DNA of 12,806 nucleotides from contig JBAXSU010000102.1 in assembly GCA_037130535.1 (NCBI GenBank), positions 1 through 12,806 of the forward strand. Reading direction: 5' to 3'. This DNA comes from VFMC01 sp037130535 (GTDB lineage: Bacteria > Actinomycetota > Acidimicrobiia > Acidimicrobiales > Ilumatobacteraceae). Position numbers and translations under genes: made by a program. Each line of letters begins with the position of its first letter. Position 1 is the first letter of the stretch. Shown here piece after piece: positions 6,584-12,806 of this stretch. The notes beneath the pieces are model-generated. The model was not told the DNA's origin. It did no database searches and saw only the letters and a program-made list of their open reading frames with translations.

Positions 6584-8129
6584 CCGCCGTGGCGGTCGCG
6601 AAGCCCGCAAGGCACTGCGTGCCGCCCCGCTGGCCACCGACGTCCGCCCGGTGAACCCCGGTATGACCTCGGGCCGATACCACGCGCTCACCGATGCCGA
6701 GGTGCGCATGGTGCACGAGGCGGCACTCGACGTGCTCGAGCACATCGGTATCGCCGATGCCATCCCGTCGTGCCTCGACCTGCTGCTGCCCAAGGGCTGC
6801 CGCCTCAGCGACGAGGGGCGCTTGCTGTTCCCACGCACGCTCATCGAAGACACCCTGGCCATGGCCGGCCGCAACTTCACCCTGTACGGCCAAGACCCCA
6901 AGCACGACATGGAGCCGTGGGGCAAGCGGGTGTACTTCGGCACCGCCGGTGCTGCGGTGTACGTGGTCGACCCCGACACCGGCGAGTACCGCGAGTCGAC
7001 CACACAGGACTGCTACGACATCGCCCGTCTCGTCGACACGATGGAGCACATCCACTTCTACCAGCGCAGCGTGGTGCCCAGGGATCTGCCCGATCCGGCC
7101 GAGATGGACATCAACACCTGCTACCTCAGCGTGAGCGGCACCACCAAGCACGTCGGCACGTCGTGGGTACATCCCGACCACCTGTACGCGTCGCTGAAGA
7201 TGCTGCACGACATCGCCGGCGGCGAGGACAAGTGGCGGGCCCGCCCGTTCGTCAGCCAGAGCAACTGCTTCGTGGTGCCGCCGCTGAAGTTTGCCGCCGA
7301 CGCCTGCCGATGCCTCGAGGTGGCCGTGCGCGGTGGTATGCCGGTGCTGCTGCTGTCGGCCGGCCAGGCCGGCGCCACGGCACCCGCCGCGTTGGCCGGT
7401 GCGCTGGTGCAGGAGGTGGCCGAGGTGCTGGCCGGCCTGGCCTATGTGAACGCCATCCAACCCGGTGCCCCCGCCATCTTCGGTCTGTGGCCCTTCGTGT
7501 CGGATCTGCGCTCGGGCGCCATGTCGGGCGGCAGCCCCGAGCAGGCGCTGCTGTCGGCGGCCTGCGGGCAGATGGCCCACTTTTACGACCTCACGGGCGG
7601 CACCTCGTCGGGCATCAGCGACTCGAAGATGCCCGACGCCCAGTCGGGTGCCGAGAAGGGCTACAACCACGCGCTCGTCGGCAACGCCGGGGCGAACCTC
7701 ATCTACGAGGCGGCCGGCATGCACGGCAGCCTGCTCGGCTTCTCGCTCGAGGGCGTCGTCATCGACAACGACACCATCGGCGCGGTGCAGCGCACCATCA
7801 AGGGCATCGAGGTGACCGCCGAGTCGCTGTCGATCGACACGATGCGCAAGGCCGTGATCGGTGGGCCGGGGCACTATCTCGGGTCGTCGCAGACGCTGGA
7901 GCTGATGCAGACCGAGTACATCTATCCGGCCATCGGCGACCGGCTGAGCCCGAAGGAGTGGAACGAGGTGGGTCGCCCGAAGGTGCTCGATCGGGCCCGC
8001 GACAAGGTGCGCGATGTGTTGGCCAACCACTTTCCCGACCACATCCCCGAGGCCGTCGACGCGAAGATCCGCAGCGAGCTGCCGATCCGTTTCGACCGGT
8101 CCAAGATGCTGAAGCCCCGAGCCGAGTAG
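6561..8129 (+). CDS. Trimethylamine/betaine methyltransferase (MttB) family, non-pyrrolysine
   Basis: A 522-residue protein of the MttB family, whose known members move a methyl group from a quaternary or tertiary amine to a corrinoid protein (trimethylamine for MttB, glycine betaine for the non-pyrrolysine MtgB). Family features are the basic N-terminal RRGGREARKALR (9-20), then PGMTSGRYHALTDAEV (33-48), TKHVGTSW (195-202), a glycine-rich segment FYDLTGGTSSGISDSK (341-356), and PDAQSGAEKG (358-367). There is no in-frame TAG; the frame ends at a TAG at 8127-8129. I therefore place it with the non-Pyl branch, where substrates are betaines, carnitine or similar compounds. GGAG 6 nt upstream of the ATG fixes the start. 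It is the third gene of the dehydrogenase-regulator operon. No corrinoid protein gene is nearby, which is unusual for a classical MttB system. Substrate is unassigned. Confidence 0.9.
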   Translation: MTDLQAPGRRGGREARKALRAAPLATDVRPVNPGMTSGRYHALTDAEVRMVHEAALDVLEHIGIADAIPSCLDLLLPKGCRLSDEGRLLFPRTLIEDTLAMAGRNFTLYGQDPKHDMEPWGKRVYFGTAGAAVYVVDPDTGEYRESTTQDCYDIARLVDTMEHIHFYQRSVVPRDLPDPAEMDINTCYLSVSGTTKHVGTSWVHPDHLYASLKMLHDIAGGEDKWRARPFVSQSNCFVVPPLKFAADACRCLEVAVRGGMPVLLLSAGQAGATAPAALAGALVQEVAEVLAGLAYVNAIQPGAPAIFGLWPFVSDLRSGAMSGGSPEQALLSAACGQMAHFYDLTGGTSSGISDSKMPDAQSGAEKGYNHALVGNAGANLIYEAAGMHGSLLGFSLEGVVIDNDTIGAVQRTIKGIEVTAESLSIDTMRKAVIGGPGHYLGSSQTLELMQTEYIYPAIGDRLSPKEWNEVGRPKVLDRARDKVRDVLANHFPDHIPEAVDAKIRSELPIRFDRSKMLKPRAE

Positions 8130-8157
8130 CCCGGTGTGCAAGCGCTGGTGCATCACC

Positions 8158-8163
8158 TAGCGT
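8158..8163 (+). promoter_or_regulatory. Possible -10 element for a leaderless secreted-protein mRNA
   Basis: TAGCGT fits the actinobacterial TANNNT -10 pattern and ends 7 nt before the ATG at 8171, the spacing expected if transcription starts at the start codon. TGTGCA at 8135-8140 sits exactly 17 bp upstream but matches TTGACA at only three of six positions. No Shine-Dalgarno is visible before the ATG, which fits a leaderless message. This is pattern evidence only. Confidence 0.3.
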
Positions 8164-8170
8164 CGCTGGG

Positions 8171-10585
8171 ATGACAACCGTGCCGTCCCGCCGCGTGGCC
8201 CGTCTGGTTCTGGTCGCCCTGGTGGCGCTCGGCGTCGTCGTGCCAGCGGTGGGGTCGACAGCGGTACCGGGTGCGGCTGCGAACGGGCCGATCTTCACGC
8301 CCATCACCCCGGCGCGGGTGCTCGACACCCGCGCGCCGGGCGACACGGGTCGGAAGGTCGGCGCAGGAAGCACGATCACGCTCGATCTGTCGGCCGTGGT
8401 GCCGGCCGGGGCCACCGCCGTGTCGCTGAACGTGACGGCGGTCGACCCCACGGCCGCCACCTTCCTCACGGTGTGGCCGGCCGGTGCGCCGAAGCCGGGC
8501 ACCTCGAACGTGAACGTCGTGGCCAAGCAGGTGCGCCCCAACGCTGTCATCGTCGGCTTGGGCGCAAGCCGCGGTATCTCGATCTTCAACAGCGCCGGCA
8601 GCGTGCACGTGGTGGTCGACGTGATGGGCTACACGACGGGCGGGTTCACCGGCATCACTCCGGTACGCCTGCTCGACACCCGCGAGCCGAACGACAGCGG
8701 CTTGCCACTCGGTGCTCAGGCCACCGGCTCCGTAACGGTGGCCGGAGTGGCCGGCGTGCCGTCGTCGGCGTCGGCCGTCGTGCTGAACGTCACTGCAGTG
8801 ACCCCCACGTCAGCCGGCTACCTGACGGTGTGGCCCGCCGGTGGCCCCAAGCCGAGCACCTCGAACCTCAACTTCGTGGCGGGCGATGTGGTGCCGAACC
8901 TGGTGACGGTGGGTGTGGGCGCGGGCGGACAGGTGTCGATCTTCAACTTCGCCGGCACCACCCATGTGGTGGTCGACATCATGGGCTGGTTCGACAACGG
9001 TGGGGGGTTTGCTCCGCTGGGTACACCGTCGCGGCTGCTCGACACCCGCGAGGGCACGTGCGGCTACACGCTCGGGCCGGGTGAGACGCGCACCTTGCGC
9101 GTCACCACCAGTGAAACGGTGTCGGCGGTCACGTTGAACGTCACGGCAGTGTCACCGACGGCATCGGGCTACGTCACCGTGTGGCCGGCCGGTTCGCCGC
9201 GGCCGGGGACGTCGAACGTGAACATGGTGGCTGGTCAGGCACCCACGCCCAACCTGGTGACGGTGGGGGTGGGCCCTGCGGGCGAGGTGAACCTCTTCAA
9301 CTTCGCCGGCACGGTGGAGTTGGTGGTCGACCTGTTCGGCACGTTTGCCGGCACCACACCTGCGGGATCACCCACACCGTGTCCAACGCTCAGCTCAGGC
9401 GGCGGCACGGCGCTCGTGGCCGAACTCGCCCTGCAACGCTCCATCGGCACCGATCGGGTTGCCGTCTGGGTATGTCGAGTGCCAGTCGGCACGACGAATG
9501 CGTTCTACGTGGCGAACGGCAGGGAACGGGTGATGGTCACTCCGTCGACCGTTGTCGCGTTTGCCACCGACACGGTCGCTCCCTTCTTCGCCACCGTGTC
9601 GCGCGGCCGGTACACCACGGTCTTCGAGCAGCAAGGATTCATCGATCTCGGCGTCAGCGAGGGGCCGGACGAGTGCCTCGGACGGGCCAAGGCTCTCACC
9701 ACTGCGAACGGAGCCGGACAGACCTACACGAATGTGCTGTCGGTCGACAACAGCACCTACGGGGGTGGTTTCGCCGGGCCTGGGTTGGTGTCGTTCACAC
9801 CAGGTCTCACCGGCCGCCAGTTCATCGACCCGCCATCGATCACCAGCCGAGGAGCGTGGGTGGGTGGCGGTGCCGTGGTGACGCTCCCCGACCAGGCGGT
9901 GATCGCCCACGAGATCGGCCACACGCTGCACTGGCCGCACTCGTACATCGGCCCCGGCAACGAGTACGACAATCCGGTCGACCTGATGAGCGGTTCACCC
10001 AACGGGGCGCAGTGCGTGAAGGGTCCCTGGGTCTACCCGTGCAAGCCGCAGGAGACGATTGCGTTCAACCGACTGGCAGCCGGATGGATCGATGACCGTG
10101 AGACTGCAGTCCATGCGTCGGGCACATCCACGGTGCAATTGGTCGCACCCCAGCAGGCGGGTGTGCAGATCCTGCTGGCACAGGACCCCGATTCGCCGGG
10201 CGTGGTGCTCACCCTCGAGGCGCGACCGCGGGTGGGCTACGACTCGGTGCTCGATTCCGCCGGAGTTGCCGTGCACCTGATCGACCAGAGCGCCCGGCAG
10301 TGCACCGAACGTGTGGGAGGAGCCTGCGTGTCGCTGTGGCGCCGCCAGGGGCAGGCATTCGGAGCACCGGGTACCTCACAGCACGTGGTCGCCGTCGGAA
10401 ACACGGTGACCGTGTCGGGTCTCACCATCACCGTCGTGCGCTCTGCGGGCTCGGGCTACGAAGTCACTGTCACCGGCACGTTCGACGCCGATGCGACGGT
10501 GCTGCCCGCCGAGTACACCGCGCAGCGTGTTCCACCAGGCCCTCCGCCAACGGGCGGTGAGGTGGTGATGGCGGCTCAGCGGTAG
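8171..10585 (+). CDS. Secreted metzincin-like metalloprotease with three N-terminal LDTR repeats
   Basis: An 804-residue exported protein. Residues 1-37 form a signal peptide: RR at 7-8, a hydrophobic core VARLVLVALVALGVVV and an Ala-rich end (cleavage probably near GAAA-N). Three surface-type repeats follow (about 45-155, 162-273, 283-391). A catalytic region then contains HEIGHTLHWPH at 580-590, with zinc ligands His580, His584 and His590 and catalytic Glu581. A candidate Met-turn with Met606 lies in YDNPVDLMSG. The later LEARPRVGYD (682-691) and GVAVHLID resemble M6/M11-type proteases. The C-terminal part has paired cysteines (624, 711, 719). The usual metzincin Gly (position 8 of the motif) is His587. 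No sortase motif or C-terminal membrane anchor is present. The start is the first ATG before the signal peptide. The stop overlaps the convergent gene by 10 bp. Substrate is unknown. Confidence 0.85.
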   Translation: MTTVPSRRVARLVLVALVALGVVVPAVGSTAVPGAAANGPIFTPITPARVLDTRAPGDTGRKVGAGSTITLDLSAVVPAGATAVSLNVTAVDPTAATFLTVWPAGAPKPGTSNVNVVAKQVRPNAVIVGLGASRGISIFNSAGSVHVVVDVMGYTTGGFTGITPVRLLDTREPNDSGLPLGAQATGSVTVAGVAGVPSSASAVVLNVTAVTPTSAGYLTVWPAGGPKPSTSNLNFVAGDVVPNLVTVGVGAGGQVSIFNFAGTTHVVVDIMGWFDNGGGFAPLGTPSRLLDTREGTCGYTLGPGETRTLRVTTSETVSAVTLNVTAVSPTASGYVTVWPAGSPRPGTSNVNMVAGQAPTPNLVTVGVGPAGEVNLFNFAGTVELVVDLFGTFAGTTPAGSPTPCPTLSSGGGTALVAELALQRSIGTDRVAVWVCRVPVGTTNAFYVANGRERVMVTPSTVVAFATDTVAPFFATVSRGRYTTVFEQQGFIDLGVSEGPDECLGRAKALTTANGAGQTYTNVLSVDNSTYGGGFAGPGLVSFTPGLTGRQFIDPPSITSRGAWVGGGAVVTLPDQAVIAHEIGHTLHWPHSYIGPGNEYDNPVDLMSGSPNGAQCVKGPWVYPCKPQETIAFNRLAAGWIDDRETAVHASGTSTVQLVAPQQAGVQILLAQDPDSPGVVLTLEARPRVGYDSVLDSAGVAVHLIDQSARQCTERVGGACVSLWRRQGQAFGAPGTSQHVVAVGNTVTVSGLTITVVRSAGSGYEVTVTGTFDADATVLPAEYTAQRVPPGPPPTGGEVVMAAQR
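8303..9343 (+). repeat. Triple repeat region within the secreted protease gene
   Basis: It encodes three diverged copies of a domain of about 110 residues at a period of 117-122 residues (8303-8635, 8654-8989 and 9017-9343). Each copy opens with TPxR-V/L-LDTR, has LNVTAV-PT, then TVWPAG-P-P-TSN-N, PN-VTVGxG and FN-AG, and closes with VVD-(M/F)G. The strongly alternating hydrophobic pattern suggests an all-beta fold. The same kind of repeat recurs in secreted actinobacterial proteins as I recall them; its function is not known to me. Confidence 0.85.
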
Positions 10586-11967
10586 CGCACGCCCTGACGG
10601 TCGAGTTCGGCCTGGATGGCCCCCACGTCGACGCCGTCGAGCGCTTGCGCATGCTTCACCGACAGCGCCGCAGCGATGCCGGCGCCCTGGCCCAGCACCG
10701 CACAGCACGCCATGTTGCGGGTGGCTGCGTGCGACACCCGGTCGCCGCCCGAGCTTCGCCCCGCCACCAGCAGGTTGCCGACGCCCTTGGGCAGCAGGTT
10801 GCGGTAGGGCAGGGCGAAGTAGCGGCCGGTGGTGGGCAGGATGAGGATGCCGTAGCCGTCGATGAACTCGGGAAAGATGCCGATCGAGTCGTCGAAGCGG
10901 GCTTGTTCGCGCACATCGTGCTCGGTCATGTCGTAGACGGCGTCGATCTTGCGGGTGTCGCGAACACCGAGCGTCATGCCGAAGTTGCGCAGCCGGGCGT
11001 TCTCGCAGCCGGGCGTGTAGCGGCGCAGCGCCTCGACGGCGTACATCGCGCGGCGGCGACCCTCCACCTCGCCGCGGGTGAGGTCGTCGGGGTCGGTGCC
11101 GTCGATGTTGTCGAGGTGCACGAGGTTCATGTACGTGAGTTCGCCCGAGTCGTGCACCGCGCCCCACGTACCGGCGATGGTGGTGAGATCGGGCGGGATG
11201 AGGCCGCTCTCGATGGCGGCGCGGAACGGCTTGTGCAGGAACGGCGAGAACATCTCGTCCTCCTTGCCGCTTGTCTCGATGTTCCACTCACCGTTGCCGG
11301 CCCAGTCGCTGTAGGTCTGCGGATCGGCGGCGACGCCCTCCATGAAGCGTCGCTTGTCGACGCCGGCCAGGTGGAACATCACCGACACGCCCATCATCTG
11401 CTCGCGCGGGGTGAGGTGGGTGGGCGCGCCGGCGCGGTGGGCCACATCGGCATCACCGGTGGCGTCGACGACGCGGCGGGCGAGGATGGCCTCGCGGCCC
11501 GCCTTCGACTCGGTGATGATGCCGACGATGCCGTCGCCCTCCATCACCGGTGCCACGAAGCTGCGATGCATCCGTCCGTCGATGCCAGCCTCGGCCACCA
11601 TCGTGTCGGCCACCACCTTGAAGCCCTCGGCGTCGATCTCGTAGCTCAGCGACTGACTCTCGGGTACCGCCGCTCCCATCGCGTAGGCGCGGTCCTCCAT
11701 TTCGCGGGCGATGCCGTTCGCCTCGATGGTCTGCTCGTGCCGATACCAGGCCATGCCTTCGACGCCGACGGCGGTGATGTTGCCGCCATAGCAACCGAAC
11801 CGCTCGACCAGGGTGACCTGCACACCGGTGCGAGCGGCGGCCAGCGCGGCGGCCAGGCCGGCAGGGCCTGAGCCGACCACCAGCACATCGGTGTCGTGGA
11901 TGACATCCACCTGGCGGGCAGGTTCGGTGATGGTGCCGAGGACACGGCGCTGTCGGGGCGTGGTCAC
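10576..11967 (-). CDS. FAD-dependent oxidoreductase (FAD_oxidored / PF12831-like)
   Basis: A 463-residue flavoprotein. The FAD Rossmann motif GSGPAG is at 32-37 with Glu55 ending the second strand, and CYGGNIT at 59-65 is typical of this family. The second FAD motif VVDATGDADV (166-175) follows. GVRDTRKI (334-341) and a C-terminal LLVAGRSSGGD ... ALGQ-like segment (399-430) complete the pattern. No iron-sulfur cysteine cluster is evident. Members are broadly annotated oxidoreductases without a fixed substrate, so none is assigned. The start is uncertain: the GTG at 11967 has GGAGG only 1 nt upstream, too close for a normal ribosome site, while a longer reading from a GTG at 12039 would overlap the divergent dehydrogenase gene. 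Its stop overlaps the convergent protease gene by 10 bp. The short-chain dehydrogenase starts 65 bp away in the opposite direction. Confidence 0.85.
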   Translation of the reverse strand: MTTPRQRRVLGTITEPARQVDVIHDTDVLVVGSGPAGLAAALAAARTGVQVTLVERFGCYGGNITAVGVEGMAWYRHEQTIEANGIAREMEDRAYAMGAAVPESQSLSYEIDAEGFKVVADTMVAEAGIDGRMHRSFVAPVMEGDGIVGIITESKAGREAILARRVVDATGDADVAHRAGAPTHLTPREQMMGVSVMFHLAGVDKRRFMEGVAADPQTYSDWAGNGEWNIETSGKEDEMFSPFLHKPFRAAIESGLIPPDLTTIAGTWGAVHDSGELTYMNLVHLDNIDGTDPDDLTRGEVEGRRRAMYAVEALRRYTPGCENARLRNFGMTLGVRDTRKIDAVYDMTEHDVREQARFDDSIGIFPEFIDGYGILILPTTGRYFALPYRNLLPKGVGNLLVAGRSSGGDRVSHAATRNMACCAVLGQGAGIAAALSVKHAQALDGVDVGAIQAELDRQGVRYR

Positions 11968-12032
11968 CCCTCCAGCCTGCCAGACGCGCCATCGCTTCGG
12001 AGGCCCGGTGCGCCGTGTGCCAAGGTGCGCAC
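11968..12032. promoter_or_regulatory. Divergent gap between FAD oxidoreductase and short-chain dehydrogenase
   Basis: The 65-bp gap must serve both divergent starts. GGTGCGC appears twice (12007-12013 and 12024-12030), 17 bp apart. The perfect 8-bp palindrome GTGCGCAC (12025-12032) abuts the rightward ATG. AAGG at 12022-12025 is a weak Shine-Dalgarno for the dehydrogenase at 7-nt spacing. No clear -10 or -35 can be picked. Confidence 0.4.
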
Positions 12033-12806
12033 ATGACACGGGGACTGTTCGACCTGACGGGGAAGGTGGCGCTGCTCACGGGCGCGTCGAAGGGCATGGG
12101 CCGGGCGATGGCCGAGGCGTTGGCGGTGCACGGCGCACACGTGATGCTGTCGAGCCGCAAGCTCGACCAGTGCGAGATCGCCGCAGCGGCGATCAACGAG
12201 CGGTGCGGCGAGGTGCGCGCCCATGCGTTCGCCTGCAACGCCGGCTACAAGGAGCAGTTGCAGGCGCTGGTCGACACCACGCACGAACGGCTCGGCCCGG
12301 TCGACGTGGTCATCGGCAACGCCGGTGTGAACCCCGCGTACGGGCCGATGTCGGCCATCAGCGACGAGGCGTTCGACAAGATCATGTCGACCAACGTGAA
12401 GGCCAACCACTGGCTGGTGCAGATGGTTGCGCCCGACATGATCGAGCGGGGGAGTGGCTCCATCATGATCACGTCGAGCATCGGTGCATTCGCCCCGTCG
12501 CTCACGCTGGGCACCTACAACATCTCGAAGCTGGCGGTCATCGCTCTGGTGCGCAACCTGGCCGCCGAACTCGGCCCACACGGTGTGCGCGCCAACGCCA
12601 TCTGCCCGGGCCTCATCCGCACCGACTTTGCCGAGGCGTTGTGGAACAACCCCGAGGCCGAAGCCAATGCACGCAAGAACATCCCGCTGCGGCGCCTGGG
12701 CGAGGCCGACGACCTGCAGGGCCTGGCCGTGTACCTGGCATCCGACGCGAGCACCTACATGACCGGGCAGGCGCTCACCGTGTGCGGAGGCCAGAGCATG
12801 TGGGCC
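12033..12806 (+). CDS. Short-chain dehydrogenase/reductase (SDR), classical type, 3' end missing
   Basis: The frame is open from the ATG at 12033 to the last base, giving 258 residues with no stop. It is almost complete, since classical SDRs are about 250-260 residues and the visible end TGQALTVCGGQSMWA is the usual C-terminus. The cofactor motif TGASKGMG is at 16-23, NAG at 96-98, and the catalytic residues are Ser149, Tyr162 and Lys166 (YNISK). CPGLIRTDF (191-199) is the conserved PG loop. Arg42 in the SSRK turn after the second strand suggests a preference for NADP(H). The position normally holding Asp before the NAG strand (CDV) is Asn69. It probably reduces a carbonyl or oxidises an alcohol, in the 3-oxoacyl-ACP reductase-like group; substrate unknown. 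It is divergent from the FAD oxidoreductase. Confidence 0.92.
   Translation, partial: MTRGLFDLTGKVALLTGASKGMGRAMAEALAVHGAHVMLSSRKLDQCEIAAAAINERCGEVRAHAFACNAGYKEQLQALVDTTHERLGPVDVVIGNAGVNPAYGPMSAISDEAFDKIMSTNVKANHWLVQMVAPDMIERGSGSIMITSSIGAFAPSLTLGTYNISKLAVIALVRNLAAELGPHGVRANAICPGLIRTDFAEALWNNPEAEANARKNIPLRRLGEADDLQGLAVYLASDASTYMTGQALTVCGGQSMWA

Noticed and set aside
8127..8129. TAG of the MttB-family gene as a pyrrolysine codon
   Set aside because: It falls at the natural C-terminus of the protein, not at an internal conserved position, and no pyl genes are in view.
6398..8170. Upstream extension of the protease frame through the methyltransferase gene
   Set aside because: The extension is a shadow frame rich in Arg, Pro and Gly. 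The signal peptide starts just after the ATG at 8171.

Overview
The window is about 70% GC with strong G/C preference at third codon positions. It reads as chromosomal DNA of a high-GC actinobacterium. The secreted protein with 'LDTR ... TVWPAG ... VVVD' repeats and the overall style suggest Acidimicrobiia (Ilumatobacter-like), but that placement is inferred from memory of such proteins, not tested. Seven genes and one truncated gene fill nearly all of the window. No stretch over 300 bp lacks a gene, and there are no tRNA, rRNA, CRISPR or insertion-sequence features.

Left edge (3-883): the C-terminal end of an FAD-linked oxidase of the alkylglycerone-phosphate-synthase type runs rightward. 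A 170-bp convergent gap follows, holding two near-identical 47-nt nested palindromes and a G-rich tract with quadruplex potential.

Centre (884-8129): this is the most coherent part and looks like an N-methyl-amine or betaine demethylation locus. Two paralogous, divergently transcribed flavoproteins of the dimethylglycine/sarcosine dehydrogenase type, each an FAD oxidase fused to a GcvT folate domain, flank a 132-bp promoter region with an inverted repeat. The rightward paralog is followed after 4 bp by an XRE-cupin regulator and 27 bp later by an MttB-family methyltransferase without pyrrolysine, so these three probably form one operon. A plausible division of labour is that MttB takes the first methyl from a quaternary or tertiary amine, the flavoproteins oxidise the remaining N-methyl groups and hand the C1 unit to tetrahydrofolate, and the regulator senses a substrate or intermediate. 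No corrinoid protein, corrinoid reductase or pyrrolysine gene is visible here, so the methyl acceptor for MttB is unknown.

Right part (8171-12806): an 804-residue secreted metalloprotease-like protein carries three surface-type repeats and a metzincin-like zinc motif. It overlaps tail to tail with a leftward FAD-dependent oxidoreductase. A short-chain dehydrogenase starts divergently from that gene and runs off the right edge. No sequence link between this part and the demethylation genes is evident beyond proximity.
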